A stretch of DNA of 56,250 nt from Alphaproteobacteria bacterium (lineage in GTDB: Bacteria > Pseudomonadota > Alphaproteobacteria > JAJFFI01), in the NCBI GenBank assembly GCA_030066595.1, contig JASJBI010000016.1, positions 1 to 56,250 of the forward strand, written 5' to 3'. The translations under genes and the position numbers were made by a program. The first letter of the stretch is position 1, and each line of letters opens with the position of its first letter. This document shows, one piece after another, positions 7,874 to 17,697 of the stretch. Under the pieces are notes generated by a model. The model searched no databases. It had not been told where the DNA came from and saw only the letters and a program-made list of their open reading frames with translations.

Positions 7874-8617
7874 ATGTACAAGAACAGGTTACCCACTCTC
7901 ATGCCTTCGAGCTGGCCTATCCGGACGATTGCGGCAGCCGCATTGTTGCTGTTGCCTGCCTGTAGCGACGCCATTCCCAGCGCCGTAAATCCCTGGGCCG
8001 AGGAGCAGGCGGCCGACTCGGAAACGCCCATCGATACCGACCGGATACCGGGGGAGGACGAGCCTTCGCCCAATCTGGCCACGGTGCCCGACCGGCCCAA
8101 GCCGGTGCTGGACCCTGACCAGCGGGCGGCGGTCATTGAGGGTCTGGTCGCCGACCGGGAGAACGCGGTCTACACCGACGGCACCGGCCCGGGACGCGCG
8201 GCGCAGGAGGGAGAGGCGCCCGTCGTCACCCCGGCGACGCGTCAGACGGTGGCCGCGGCCGAGATCGAACCCGCCGCCGGCAGCGCGGCGGGCGGCGCGG
8301 ATCCCCGGATCGGCACCATCGTCTTCGATACCGGTGCGGCCGACCTCCCCGGATATGCCGGCGGCATCCTGCAAGAGATCGCGACGACGCATCAAACCCG
8401 CGGTGGCACGCTCTGGGTCGTCGGTCATGCCGGCACCCTTCAGGGGCAGAGCCGCGGCGCGCGGCTGAGGCTCGCTATGGCCCGCGCGCAAACCGTCGCC
8501 GCGGCGCTCAGCCAGCAGGGCGTTCCGGTGGGGCAGGTCCAGACCACAGCCAATGCTGATGGCGTCGTGGCCGACGATACCGGTGGGGCCCGGGTCGACG
8601 TTTACCTGGGCCGGTAG
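7874..8617 (+). CDS. Lipoprotein with degenerate OmpA-like C-terminal domain
   Basis: A 247-residue protein with a signal peptide ending in a lipobox (LLLLPAC, acylated Cys near residue 30). A proline- and acid-rich, probably disordered region spans about 35-145. The C-terminal ~100 residues (IGTIVFDTGAADLP, LWVVGHAG, RLAMARAQTVAAALSQQGVP) follow the beta-alpha-beta order of OmpA/Pal peptidoglycan-binding domains, and the RAQTVAAAL helix corresponds to the family's 'RA..V...L' motif. The usual D..R ligand pair is not clearly conserved. It probably sits in the envelope. It is divergent from phaC. Confidence 0.7.
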   Translation: MYKNRLPTLMPSSWPIRTIAAAALLLLPACSDAIPSAVNPWAEEQAADSETPIDTDRIPGEDEPSPNLATVPDRPKPVLDPDQRAAVIEGLVADRENAVYTDGTGPGRAAQEGEAPVVTPATRQTVAAAEIEPAAGSAAGGADPRIGTIVFDTGAADLPGYAGGILQEIATTHQTRGGTLWVVGHAGTLQGQSRGARLRLAMARAQTVAAALSQQGVPVGQVQTTANADGVVADDTGGARVDVYLGR

Positions 8618-8710
8618 CGGGCCTACTATCGCACCGGATCTCGCCAGCCCGCCGTCCGGCGCGTCTGCATGCTGGGCGGCACCTGGCCGATCAGACATCG
8701 TGGTCATCGC

Positions 8711-9958
8711 ATGACGGACACAGAAAAAGAGTTCTATCGCATCAAGCGGCTCCCGCCTTATGTGCTGGCCGAGGTCAACACCATGAAGGCAAAAGCGCGG
8801 GCCGAAGGCCGCGACATCATCGATTTCGGCATGGGCAACCCGGACGCGCCGACGCCCCCGCATATCGTGGAAAAGCTGGTCGAAACCGTGCGCGACCCAA
8901 GGACGCACCGCTATTCCAGCTCGCGCGGCATTCCCGGACTGCGGCGCGCCAACGCGGCCTACTACGCGCGGCGGTTCGGGGTCGAACTTGACCCCGAGAG
9001 CGAGACCATCGTGACCATCGGCTCCAAGGAAGGATTGGTCAATCTGGCGCAAGCCATCACCACGCCCGGCGATGTCGTCCTGTCGCCAAACCCGACCTAT
9101 CCGATCCATTCCTATGCCTTCATCATGGCGGGAGCGGCCATCCGGCACATTCCACTGACCGACCGGCACGACTACATGCGCGAGATCGAACGCGCGGTGC
9201 GCCACTCCGTGCCCTCGCCGATCGCGTTGATCTTGAATTTCCCCGCCAATCCGACCGCCCGGCTTGCCGACCTCGATTTCTATGCGGAGGTGGTCGACTT
9301 CTGCCGCCACCACAACATGTTCATCATCTCGGACCTGGCCTATGCGGAGGTCTATTTCGAGAGCGGGCCGCCGCCATCCGTGCTGCAGGTTCCGGGCGCC
9401 AAGGACATCACCATCGAGCTTACCTCGTTGAGCAAGACCTATTCGATGCCCGGCTGGCGCATGGGGTTCGCGTCCGGCTCGCGGGAGCTGATCGCGGCGC
9501 TGGCCCACGTTAAGTCGTATGTCGACTACGGCGCCTTCACGCCGATCCAGGTGGCGGCGACGGCCGCCCTGAACGGCCCGCAGGAGTGCCTCGACGAAAT
9601 GCGGGAGCGATATCGCATCCGCCGGGATGTGCTGGTCGAGGGTCTACGCAATGCCGGCTGGGAAGTCCCCAGCCCCGATGCGACGATGTTCGCCTGGGTG
9701 CCCGTACCGCCCGCCTTCGCCGATGTCGGGTCGCTGGAGTTTGCCAAACGCTTGCTGACCGAGGCCAATGTGGCGGTATCGCCCGGCATCGGCTTCGGCG
9801 AGTACGGTGAGAACTATCTCAGGGTCGCGCTGGTCGAGAATGTCCAGCGCACCCGCCAGGCTGTGCGCAACATCAAGACCTTCCTGGCCGCATCCGGCGT
9901 CAACTCGGCTGCCATCGACCGCCGGACCGCCGCCGGCGGCAAGGCCGTCGTCTCTTGA
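8711..9958 (+). CDS. alaC: Class I/II PLP aminotransferase, alanine/LL-DAP type
   Basis: A 415-residue fold-type I aminotransferase. The PLP-binding lysine is in SLSKTYSMPGWRMGF, with NFPANPTAR (Asn contacting PLP), ISDLAYAEVYF and the C-terminal NYLRVALVEN (Arg binding the carboxylate). The signature best matches AlaC/YfdZ and LL-diaminopimelate-type aminotransferases, which in many alphaproteobacteria lie directly before hom, as here. It probably makes alanine from pyruvate or another keto acid. The ATG at 8711 fits the family N-terminus (MTDTEKEFYRIKRLPPYV); the in-frame ATG at 8669 is less likely. Its stop overlaps the next start. Confidence 0.85.
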   Translation: MTDTEKEFYRIKRLPPYVLAEVNTMKAKARAEGRDIIDFGMGNPDAPTPPHIVEKLVETVRDPRTHRYSSSRGIPGLRRANAAYYARRFGVELDPESETIVTIGSKEGLVNLAQAITTPGDVVLSPNPTYPIHSYAFIMAGAAIRHIPLTDRHDYMREIERAVRHSVPSPIALILNFPANPTARLADLDFYAEVVDFCRHHNMFIISDLAYAEVYFESGPPPSVLQVPGAKDITIELTSLSKTYSMPGWRMGFASGSRELIAALAHVKSYVDYGAFTPIQVAATAALNGPQECLDEMRERYRIRRDVLVEGLRNAGWEVPSPDATMFAWVPVPPAFADVGSLEFAKRLLTEANVAVSPGIGFGEYGENYLRVALVENVQRTRQAVRNIKTFLAASGVNSAAIDRRTAAGGKAVVS

Positions 9959-11253
9959 CCGAGCCCCTGAAGATTGCGGTCGCCGGCCTGGGAACGGTCG
10001 GGGCGGAAACCGTCCGGCTGCTGGCCGCCAACGACGAGATGCTGGCCCGCCGTAGCGGGCGGCAAATGGTGGTCACCGCGGTGTCCGCGCGGGACCGCAA
10101 CAAGGAGCGGGGGATCGACCTCGGCAATGCCGCCTGGTTCGACGATGCCGTGGCCCTGGCGTCGGACGCGGACGCGGACGTGGTGCTCGAACTCATCGGC
10201 GGGGAGGATGGCATCGCCAAGGCCGTCTCCGAGGCGGCGCTCGCCAACGGCCGCGACCTGGTGACGGCCAACAAGGCGCTCCTGGCCCGTCACGGCGCGG
10301 CGCTGGCCCGGCAAGCGGAGGCGGCGGGCCGCAGCTTGGCCTACGAGGCGGCGGTGGCCGGCGGCATCCCCATCGTCAAGGCGCTGCGCGAGGGCCTGGC
10401 GGCGAACCGGATCGACCGGGTCGCCGGCATCCTGAACGGCACCTGCAACTACATTCTCAGCGCCATGCAGACATCGCGGCGCGATTTCACCGAAGTGCTG
10501 GCCGAAGCGCAGGAGCACGGCTACGCAGAGGCCGATCCCAGCTTCGACGTGGACGGCGTGGATGCGGCCCACAAGCTTGCCATCCTGGCCAGCCTCGCCT
10601 TCGGCTACGAGGTCGATTTCGACGGCGTTTATGTCGAGGGGATCCGCAACGTCTCGCTCAGGGATATCGCCTATGCGGATGAGCTGGGCTATCGCATCAA
10701 GCTGGTGGCCACGGCGCGACGCACGCCCGACGGCATCGAACAGCGGGTGCACCCGTGCATGGTGCCGCTGTCGGCGCCGCTGGCGCATGTCGATGGCGTT
10801 TTCAACGCGGTCGTCGCCGAGGGCGATTTCGTGGGCAGCACGGTTTACGAGGGCCAGGGCGCCGGCGCCGGGCCGACCGCCTCCGCGGTGGTCGCCGATC
10901 TCGTCGATATCGCCGCCGGGCGGCGCAGCCCGACCTTTGCCATCCCCGCGACAGAGCTCGAACCCATGCGGCGAGCGTCCATGGACCGCCATCGCGGCCG
11001 CTACTATGTCCGCCTGACGGTGCGCGATCAGCCGGGCGTTATCGCCGACGTGGCGGCCGCACTGCGGGATGAACAGGTCTCGATGGAGGCGATGATCCAG
11101 CGGGAACAGGCGCCGGACCAGCACGGCGCGGTCCAGGTCGTGATGACCACCCATACGACCGTGGAGGCGTCGATGACGCGCGCACTGGATCGTATCGGCT
11201 CGCTGGATACGGTGTTGGAAACGCCCCGTATGATACGAATCGCGGCGATGTAG
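9955..11253 (+). CDS. hom: Homoserine dehydrogenase
   Basis: A 432-residue homoserine dehydrogenase, converting aspartate semialdehyde to homoserine for Thr, Met and Ile. It has an NAD(P)-binding VAGLGTVGAETV, the LVTANKALLARHG strand, the active-site region GILNGTCNYILSAM and AEADPSFDVDGVDAAHK with the catalytic lysine. The C-terminal ~80 residues form an ACT domain (YVRLTVRDQPGVIADVAAAL), the usual site of threonine feedback inhibition. The start is TTG at 9955, overlapping the previous TGA (TTGA), so it is probably translated by coupling. Confidence 0.96.
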   Translation: MTEPLKIAVAGLGTVGAETVRLLAANDEMLARRSGRQMVVTAVSARDRNKERGIDLGNAAWFDDAVALASDADADVVLELIGGEDGIAKAVSEAALANGRDLVTANKALLARHGAALARQAEAAGRSLAYEAAVAGGIPIVKALREGLAANRIDRVAGILNGTCNYILSAMQTSRRDFTEVLAEAQEHGYAEADPSFDVDGVDAAHKLAILASLAFGYEVDFDGVYVEGIRNVSLRDIAYADELGYRIKLVATARRTPDGIEQRVHPCMVPLSAPLAHVDGVFNAVVAEGDFVGSTVYEGQGAGAGPTASAVVADLVDIAAGRRSPTFAIPATELEPMRRASMDRHRGRYYVRLTVRDQPGVIADVAAALRDEQVSMEAMIQREQAPDQHGAVQVVMTTHTTVEASMTRALDRIGSLDTVLETPRMIRIAAM

Positions 11254-11284
11254 CGCCGGGCCCGGGAAGAAGAGAGAGGGGAAC

Positions 11285-12271
11285 ATGGCGAACCAAGCCA
11301 CCATGGACCGCAACCTCGCGCTCGAAGTCGTGCGCGTGACCGAAGCGGCGGCATTGTCGGCGTCGCGGCTGATGGGACGCGGCGACGAGAAGGCCGCAGA
11401 TCAGGCCGCAGTCGACGCCATGCGGGGAGCGCTGAACAGCCTGGCCATCTCGGGCACGGTTGTCATCGGCGAGGGCGAGCGGGACGAGGCGCCGATGCTT
11501 TTCATCGGCGAGGAAGTCGGTGCCGGGGGCCCCAACATCGATATCGCCTTGGACCCGCTGGAAGGCACGACGATCACGGCCAAAGGCGGTCAGAACGCAC
11601 TCGCCGTCATCGCCATGGCCCAGGAAGACGGCTTTCTCAACGCCCCGGATGTGTATATGGACAAGATCGCCGTCGGCACCGGCTATCCGGACGGCGTCGT
11701 GGATTTGGACGAAACGCCCGAGGACAACCTCACCAGTCTGGCAAAGGCCAAGGGCACCGACATCAGCGATCTGGTGGTCTGCATCCTCGATCGCCCGCGG
11801 CACGCCGAACTGATCGCCAAGGTCCGGGCCGCCGGGGCGCGCATCATGCTGATCAGCGATGGCGATGTGAGCGGCGTGATCGCGACCGCACGGCCGACCA
11901 GCGGGGTGGACATCTATTTGGGCGCGGGCGGCGCCCCGGAAGGCGTGCTTGCGGCCGCCGCCCTGCGCTGCATCGGCGGCCAGATGCAGGGCCGGCTGCT
12001 GTTCCGCAACGACGACGAGCGCGCCCGCGCAGCCAGGCTGGGTATCACCGACCTCGATCGCAAATACGGGCTGAACGATATGGCCGACGGCGAGGTGATG
12101 TTCGCCGCGACGGGCGTGACGGACGGAACCATGCTGCGCGGCGTGCGGCGCTACAAGGGCGGCGCCGCGACCCATTCCATGGTGATGCGGTCCAAGTCCG
12201 GCACGGTTCGGCTCATCGAGGCGCATCACGACTTTACCCGCAAGACTGGCTTTACGCCTGCGGACCGCTAG
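11285..12271 (+). CDS. glpX: Class II fructose-1,6-bisphosphatase
   Basis: A 328-residue GlpX-type fructose-bisphosphatase of gluconeogenesis. The metal-binding segments are visible as VIGEGERDEAPMLFIGEEVG and IDIALDPLEGTT, and the C-terminal DGEVMFAATGVTDGTMLRGV is typical of the family. Length is normal. A strong ribosome-binding site (AGAAGAGAGAGGGG) precedes the ATG. Its position between hom and recJ is a conserved alphaproteobacterial arrangement; recJ starts three bases after its stop. Confidence 0.96.
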   Translation: MANQATMDRNLALEVVRVTEAAALSASRLMGRGDEKAADQAAVDAMRGALNSLAISGTVVIGEGERDEAPMLFIGEEVGAGGPNIDIALDPLEGTTITAKGGQNALAVIAMAQEDGFLNAPDVYMDKIAVGTGYPDGVVDLDETPEDNLTSLAKAKGTDISDLVVCILDRPRHAELIAKVRAAGARIMLISDGDVSGVIATARPTSGVDIYLGAGGAPEGVLAAAALRCIGGQMQGRLLFRNDDERARAARLGITDLDRKYGLNDMADGEVMFAATGVTDGTMLRGVRRYKGGAATHSMVMRSKSGTVRLIEAHHDFTRKTGFTPADR

Positions 12272-12274
12272 GAA

Positions 12275-14059
12275 ATGGCCGACATGCCGGCTGCGGTTCT
12301 GGGCGTCGAGCGCTCCGTCGATGGCAAGCTCTGGCGCGCCCGACTGGGCGACGATCGCCGGGCGGCCGCCATCGCCCAGCGCCTCGGCGTGCCCGAGATC
12401 GTCGGCCGGGTGCTGGCCGGGCGCGGCGTCGAGCTCGAGAATGCGGACCGCTATCTGAACCCGCGACTGAAGGAGTTGCTGCCGGATCCGTTCGCCCTCC
12501 GCGACATGGAGCGGGCGGTCGACCGGCTGGTCGCGGCCGTCCGCGACCGCGAGCCGATCGCCGTCTTCGGCGACTACGACGTTGACGGGGCGACATCCTC
12601 GGCCGTGCTGCATCGCTTCCTCGCGGCCATCGGGGTGCCGTTGCGGATCTACATTCCGGACCGGATCAAGGAAGGCTATGGACCGAACGCCGATGCATTG
12701 CGGCGCCTGGCCGAGGAGGGCGTGCGCGTCGTGGTCACGGTCGACTGCGGGATCTCGTCGTTCGACGCCCTAGAGGCAGGGGCGGCCGCCGGCCTGGACA
12801 TCATTATCGTCGACCACCACAAGGCGGAGCCACGACTCCCGGCGGCGCATGCCGTGGTCAATCCGAACCGGCTGGACGACGACAGCGGCCTGGGCCGTCT
12901 CGCCGCCGTCGGCGTGACGTTCATGCTGGTGGTGGCCTTGAATGCCCGGCTCAGGCAGCTCGGCTGGTATGGCGCCGGGACACCGGAGCCGGACCTGCGC
13001 TACTGGCTCGATCTCGTCGCCCTGGGCACCGTCTGCGACATGGTTCCGTTGCAGGGCCTCAATCGGGCCTTTGTGGTGCAGGGGGTGAAAGTGCTTGCCG
13101 CGCGACACAATACCGGGCTGGCGGCGTTGTCCGACGTGGCCGGTCTGCGCGAGCGTCCCGGCGCCTATCATTTGGGCTATCTCTTGGGGCCGCGGGTCAA
13201 CGCCGGCGGTCGGGTCGGGCGGTCGGATCTGGGCGCCCGTCTGATGACCACAGACGATCCCGGCGAAGCGGCCGAGATTGCCAACCAGCTCGACCTCTAC
13301 AACCGGGAGCGGCAAGAGATCGAGCAGGCCGTGCTGGCCGAGGCGATCGCGGCCGTCGATTCGTCCGCCGAGCCGTTGGCTCAAACCGTTGTCGCCGGCG
13401 AAGGCTGGCATCCCGGGGTCATCGGCATCGTCGCCAGCCGCCTGGTGACGCGCTACAACCGGCCCGCCTGCGTGATCGCCTTGAAGGGCGAGCGCGGCAA
13501 GGGCTCGGGCCGGTCGGTGCCGGGTTTCGATCTCGGCGCCGCGGTGATCGCGGCACGCCAGGCGGGCCTCGTGCTGGATGGCGGCGGCCACGCCATGGCC
13601 GCGGGGTTCTCGGTCGAGGCAGCGCACATCGACGCGCTGAGATCATTCCTTGCCGAACGCTTCGCACACGCGGCGGACGCCGGATCCCTGATGCCCAGCC
13701 TGGGCCTGGACGGAATCCTCTCTGTCGGCGCCGCGACGCCCGAGTTCCTGGACCTGATCGACCAGGCCGGACCCTATGGCGCCGGCAACGCCGAACCGCG
13801 CTTCGCCTTTGCCGATGCCCGCATTGCCAAGGCCGACGTGGTCGGCGAGCGGCATGTCCGCGTGTTTCTCACCGACGTCAGCGGCGCCCGCCTACGGGCC
13901 ATTGCCTTTCGCGCCTTCGAGACCGAACTGGGCACGGCCCTCCTGGAGCATCGCGGCCGCAGCCTTCACATCGCCGGGCATTTGCGGCATGACAACTGGC
14001 AGGGGCGCAATCAGGTTCAGCTGCATATCGAAGACGCCGCGACCGTCCGAACCAGCTGA
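12275..14059 (+). CDS. recJ: Single-stranded-DNA-specific exonuclease RecJ
   Basis: A 594-residue RecJ, a 5'-3' exonuclease on single-stranded DNA used in recombination and mismatch repair. The DHH-superfamily motifs appear in order: FGDYDVDGATSSAV (motif I), VVTVDCGISSFDA (II), IIVDHHKAE (III), and ALGTVCDMVPL (IV). The DHHA1 domain shows GSGRSVPGFDL and DGGGHAMAAGFS, and the C-terminal OB domain follows (FAFADARIAKADVVGERHVRV). The spacing after glpX is 3 bases, so the two are co-transcribed. All key catalytic residues seem intact. Confidence 0.96.
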   Translation: MADMPAAVLGVERSVDGKLWRARLGDDRRAAAIAQRLGVPEIVGRVLAGRGVELENADRYLNPRLKELLPDPFALRDMERAVDRLVAAVRDREPIAVFGDYDVDGATSSAVLHRFLAAIGVPLRIYIPDRIKEGYGPNADALRRLAEEGVRVVVTVDCGISSFDALEAGAAAGLDIIIVDHHKAEPRLPAAHAVVNPNRLDDDSGLGRLAAVGVTFMLVVALNARLRQLGWYGAGTPEPDLRYWLDLVALGTVCDMVPLQGLNRAFVVQGVKVLAARHNTGLAALSDVAGLRERPGAYHLGYLLGPRVNAGGRVGRSDLGARLMTTDDPGEAAEIANQLDLYNRERQEIEQAVLAEAIAAVDSSAEPLAQTVVAGEGWHPGVIGIVASRLVTRYNRPACVIALKGERGKGSGRSVPGFDLGAAVIAARQAGLVLDGGGHAMAAGFSVEAAHIDALRSFLAERFAHAADAGSLMPSLGLDGILSVGAATPEFLDLIDQAGPYGAGNAEPRFAFADARIAKADVVGERHVRVFLTDVSGARLRAIAFRAFETELGTALLEHRGRSLHIAGHLRHDNWQGRNQVQLHIEDAATVRTS

Positions 14060-14080
14060 GCGGAAACCGAAGGGGCCAGC

Positions 14081-14710
14081 ATGATCTTCTATGACTGCAG
14101 CACTGCACCGAGCCCACGCCGCGTGCGCATCTTCATCGCGGAAAAGGGCATGGAGATACCGACCGTGCAGGTGAATCTGCGCGGCGGCGAGCATCTGGAA
14201 CCCGCCTTCCGCGCCAAGAACCCCCATTGCACGGTGCCGGTGCTGGAACTCGACGACGGCACCTGCCTTGGCGATATCGTCGCCATTCAGCGCTATCTCG
14301 AGGAGATCCAGCCGGACCCGCCTTTGCTCGGACGCGACGCCGAGGAAAAGGCGGTCGTCGCCATGTGGGACCGCTATATGGAGTTCGACGGCTTCATGGC
14401 GGTCGCCGAGGCGCTCAGGAACTCGGCCAAGGGCATGGTCAATCGGGCGCTGACCGGACCGGTCAACTACGCCCAGATCCCGGAGCTCGCCGAGCGCGGC
14501 CGCCAGCGCACCCGGCGGTTCCTGGCCGATCTTGACGCGCGGCTCGGCGAGAGCCCCTATGTCGCCGGACCCGACTACACGGTCGCGGACATCACGGCGC
14601 TGGTGGTGGTCGACTTCGCCGGCTGGATCAAGGAAGGGATTCCGGCCGAGGCGCAGAACCTCCGGCGCTGGCACGAAAACGTCTCCTCCCGGCGCAGCGC
14701 CCAAGCCTAA
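14081..14710 (+). CDS. Glutathione S-transferase family protein
   Basis: A 209-residue protein of GST layout. The thioredoxin-like N-domain spans about 1-80 (MIFYDCSTAPSPRRVRIFIAEKG; the cis-Pro strand CTVPVLELDDG; the glutathione-contacting GDIVAIQRYLEE). The helical C-domain contains GPDYTVADITALVVVDFAGW, the family's N-capping/hydrophobic staple region. The residue at the usual Ser/Tyr/Cys site is within 'CSTAPSP'. The substrate is unknown. It follows recJ by 21 bases on the same strand. Confidence 0.87.
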   Translation: MIFYDCSTAPSPRRVRIFIAEKGMEIPTVQVNLRGGEHLEPAFRAKNPHCTVPVLELDDGTCLGDIVAIQRYLEEIQPDPPLLGRDAEEKAVVAMWDRYMEFDGFMAVAEALRNSAKGMVNRALTGPVNYAQIPELAERGRQRTRRFLADLDARLGESPYVAGPDYTVADITALVVVDFAGWIKEGIPAEAQNLRRWHENVSSRRSAQA

Positions 14711-14722
14711 GGCGGGCATCTT

Positions 14723-15847
14723 ATGGCTCCCGCGACATCTTCCCACCCACCGTTCAGGGCGGAGCATGTCGGGAGTTTTCTTCGTCCGGAGCGACTGCTG
14801 CAGGCCGCCCGCGCGGTCAAGGCCGGAAGCCTCGATGCCGCCGAGTACCGCCGCATCCAGGACGTCTGCATCCGGGACATCGTGGCCTTCCAGGAAGAGC
14901 TGGGCCTACCCTCGGTCACCGACGGCGAGTTCCGCCGGAGAAGCTGGTCGGCCGGATTCATCGACGCCGTCGAGGGGTTTGGACTGCGCGAGGAGGGGGT
15001 CCTGCGCTTCCGCAACGATGCGGGCGAACTCGGGGTGTCGTCCTCGCCCTATGCCGTGGCGCCCTTGCGCCGTAGGCGCTCGATCGTCGCCGAGGATTAC
15101 CAGTTCCTGCGCTCCGTCGCGCGCCGCGGCGTCCCGAAGGTGACCATGCCGTCCCCGACGGTGATGCATTACTTCCTGGGTCCGCGGAGCATTGCCGAGG
15201 GCGTCTACGGCGATGTCGAGGGCTATTTTCGGGATCTGGTGGCCATCTACCGCGAGGAGATCGCGGCGCTCGATCGCGCCGGCTGCAGCTATCTGCAGCT
15301 CGACGACACGGCTCTGCCCTGCAATTGTGACGCGCGCGCCCGCGAGGGTGTGACCGACCGGGGCGAGGACCCCGACGGGCTCACCGAGCGCTATGTCCGC
15401 CTGATAAACGACTGTCTCTCCACGCGCCCCAAGGGCATGGCCGTCGCGATCCACATGTGCCGCGGCAATCTCAAGGGAGCCTGGATGGCTGAAGGCGGAT
15501 ATGAGGCGATCGCCGACAGAATCTTTGCAGGCCTCGACGTGGACGGCCTCCTGCTGGAATACGACACGCCCCGGGCAGGCGATTTCCAGCCCTTGCGCTG
15601 GGTGCCCAAGGGCAAGATGGTCGTGCTTGGCCTGATCAGCACCAAGACCCCGGTCCTCGAGGACCCGGACGCGCTCAAGCGACGGATTGATGAGGCCGCC
15701 CGCCATCTGCCCCTGGACCAGCTTGCCCTCGGCCCGCAGTGCGGCTTCTCGTCCGCTGGCGGCGGCGGACAGGTCCTGACGCAGGACGACACGCGGCGCA
15801 AGCTGGAGCTCATGCTCGGCGTTGTCGAAGAGGTCTGGAGCGCCTAG
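14723..15847 (+). CDS. MetE C-terminal-like methyltransferase (YxjG/YxjH type)
   Basis: A 374-residue homologue of the catalytic half of cobalamin-independent methionine synthase. The opening AEHVGSFLRPERLL and the core GCSYLQLDD are typical. The four zinc ligands of the MetE family are present: H244 and C246 (IHMCRGN), E279 (LLEYDT) and C340 (GPQCGF). The N-terminal MetE domain is absent, as in B. subtilis YxjG/YxjH. Such stand-alone enzymes transfer methyl groups to homocysteine or related thiols from various donors, so the donor cannot be assumed to be methyl-tetrahydrofolate. It starts 12 bases after the GST gene. Confidence 0.85.
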   Translation: MAPATSSHPPFRAEHVGSFLRPERLLQAARAVKAGSLDAAEYRRIQDVCIRDIVAFQEELGLPSVTDGEFRRRSWSAGFIDAVEGFGLREEGVLRFRNDAGELGVSSSPYAVAPLRRRRSIVAEDYQFLRSVARRGVPKVTMPSPTVMHYFLGPRSIAEGVYGDVEGYFRDLVAIYREEIAALDRAGCSYLQLDDTALPCNCDARAREGVTDRGEDPDGLTERYVRLINDCLSTRPKGMAVAIHMCRGNLKGAWMAEGGYEAIADRIFAGLDVDGLLLEYDTPRAGDFQPLRWVPKGKMVVLGLISTKTPVLEDPDALKRRIDEAARHLPLDQLALGPQCGFSSAGGGGQVLTQDDTRRKLELMLGVVEEVWSA

Positions 15848-15869
15848 TGCCCGATCCGTCCGCCCTCGG

Positions 15870-16172
15870 TCACTGCTCTGGAGGTTGGCCCGCCTCGCGC
15901 ACTGCGGCATCCCGGATCGCATTGTCCTCGGCGTCGGCCCGCATCTCGGCCCGTTTCTCGCAGATCGTGGTCAGGACGATGGCTACCACCGCGATGCAGA
16001 AAGCGGGAATGGCCAGGTAGGTCGCCAGCAGGATCTGCACCTTGCCGAGGCCGAAGGCATGGATCTCCGCGAGATAGGCCATCAGGGCGATCCACAGGCT
16101 GATCAGCAAGACGCACCAGGCGACGTAGCGCCACCGCCGCCACCGGACTGCCCGACTGCGCCAACTCGACAT
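15870..16172 (-). CDS. Small two-helix membrane protein of unknown function
   Basis: A 100-residue protein with a strongly basic N-terminus (RSRAVRWRRWR), two predicted membrane helices (about residues 16-35 and 45-68) and an acidic, charged C-terminal tail. By the positive-inside rule the N-terminus should be cytoplasmic. I do not recognise the family; it is only loosely like small symporter subunits. It lies alone on the minus strand between two plus-strand genes. The downstream base usage is ordinary, so it is not an obvious import. Confidence 0.65.
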   Translation of the reverse strand: MSSWRSRAVRWRRWRYVAWCVLLISLWIALMAYLAEIHAFGLGKVQILLATYLAIPAFCIAVVAIVLTTICEKRAEMRADAEDNAIRDAAVREAGQPPEQ

Positions 16173-16325
16173 GGGGAGAGTCTAGCACGGGGTCGGCGCT
16201 TGTTGCCGGCCGGACGGGGCCCTATGTTTCGCGCAAGGGCGGCGGCACCCGGCTTGACCGTGCCGGTCGCCTGTGGGAGATCCTGACGCGAGCAAGAGGC
16301 CCAGAGTCTGCGGGATGCCAAGACC

Positions 16326-17573
16326 ATGAGCACGGACAAGGTCTACGCGCCGCGGCGCGCCAGTATCGGCGTCCGGGTCGGCGGCGTCACCGTCGGCGGC
16401 GGCGCGCCGATCGTGGTCCAGTCGATGACCAACACGGACACGGCTGAAGTGGACGCCACGGTGGCGCAGGTGCGCGACCTGTGGGAGGCCGGCTCGGAGC
16501 TGGTCCGCATCACCGTGAACGACCGGCGCGCGGCCCGCGCCGTGCCGGAGATCCGCGCGCGCCTGGACGCCGAGGGTTGTGCCGCGCCGCTGGTCGGCGA
16601 TTTTCACTACAACGGCCACCAGCTTCTGACCGAGTTCCCCGACTGCGCCAGGGCATTGGACAAGTACCGGATCAATCCGGGCAATGTCGGCCGGCGGGAC
16701 AAACGGGACACCCAGTTCGCCATGATCATCGAGCAGGCCATTGCCCATGGCAAACCGGTCCGGATCGGCGTCAACTGGGGCAGCCTCGACGAAGAGCTGG
16801 TCACCCGCCTGATGGACGAGAACGCGGCCCGGCCCGAGCCGCGCGACGCCGCCGACGTGGTGCGCGAGGCGATGGTCGTCTCGGCGCTGGAGAGCGCGCA
16901 CCGGGCAGAGGAGCTGGGCCTGGCGCGGGACCGCATCATCCTGTCCTGCAAGATGAGCGGCGTGAGCGACCTGATCGCGGTCTACCGCGACCTCGCGGCC
17001 CGGACCGACCACGCCCTCCATCTCGGCCTGACCGAGGCGGGCATGGGGTCCAAGGGCATTGTCGCCTCGGCGTCGGCGCTGGCGATCCTGCTGCAGGAGG
17101 GCATCGGCGACACCATCCGGATCTCCCTGACGCCCGAGCCAGGCGCGCCGCGGCGCAAGGAGGTCGAGGTCGCGCAGGAGCTGTTGCAGAGCATGGGCTT
17201 CCGCTCCTTCATCCCGCTGGTCACCGCCTGCCCGGGCTGCGGGCGCACCACCAGCACCCTGTTCCAGCAGCTCGCCCAGGACATCCAGGCCCACATCCGC
17301 AGCCAGATGCCGGTCTGGCGCCGCAAGTATCCCGGCAGCGAGGCGCTCAAGGTCGCGGTCATGGGCTGCATCGTGAACGGCCCGGGCGAAAGCAAGCACG
17401 CCGATATCGGCATCAGCCTGCCGGGCAACGGCGAAGACCCCGCGGCACCCGTCTTCATCGACGGCCAAAAGGTCAGCACGCTGCGCGGCCCGAGCATCGC
17501 CGAGGAGTTCCAGGCCATGGTCGAGGAGTACGTGGCCCGCCGCTTTGGCGAAGCAGCCGACGCCGCCGAATAG
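16326..17573 (+). CDS. ispG: 4-hydroxy-3-methylbut-2-enyl diphosphate synthase (flavodoxin)
   Basis: A 415-residue IspG (GcpE), which makes HMBPP from MEcPP in the MEP isoprenoid pathway. The TIM-barrel half starts [20 protein letters not shown]. The C-terminal reductase-like half carries the [4Fe-4S] cysteines in [11 protein letters not shown] and [10 protein letters not shown], the latter followed by the family's glutamate. Length and motif order match bacterial two-domain IspG. There is no purine-rich ribosome site of note; ATG 16326 agrees with the family N-terminus. It is probably expressed alone. Confidence 0.97.
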   Translation: MSTDKVYAPRRASIGVRVGGVTVGGGAPIVVQSMTNTDTAEVDATVAQVRDLWEAGSELVRITVNDRRAARAVPEIRARLDAEGCAAPLVGDFHYNGHQLLTEFPDCARALDKYRINPGNVGRRDKRDTQFAMIIEQAIAHGKPVRIGVNWGSLDEELVTRLMDENAARPEPRDAADVVREAMVVSALESAHRAEELGLARDRIILSCKMSGVSDLIAVYRDLAARTDHALHLGLTEAGMGSKGIVASASALAILLQEGIGDTIRISLTPEPGAPRRKEVEVAQELLQSMGFRSFIPLVTACPGCGRTTSTLFQQLAQDIQAHIRSQMPVWRRKYPGSEALKVAVMGCIVNGPGESKHADIGISLPGNGEDPAAPVFIDGQKVSTLRGPSIAEEFQAMVEEYVARRFGEAADAAE

Positions 17574-17697
17574 CCCCCCAGATCTTCTGTCTTTGCGGTT
17601 GACGGCATCACCGGCACTTGCCGGCGGGGCACGCCCGTTCTTGGCCGGTCTCCAGTAAGCGATTCTTAATCAAAAATCATAATAGTTGACCTCTAAG

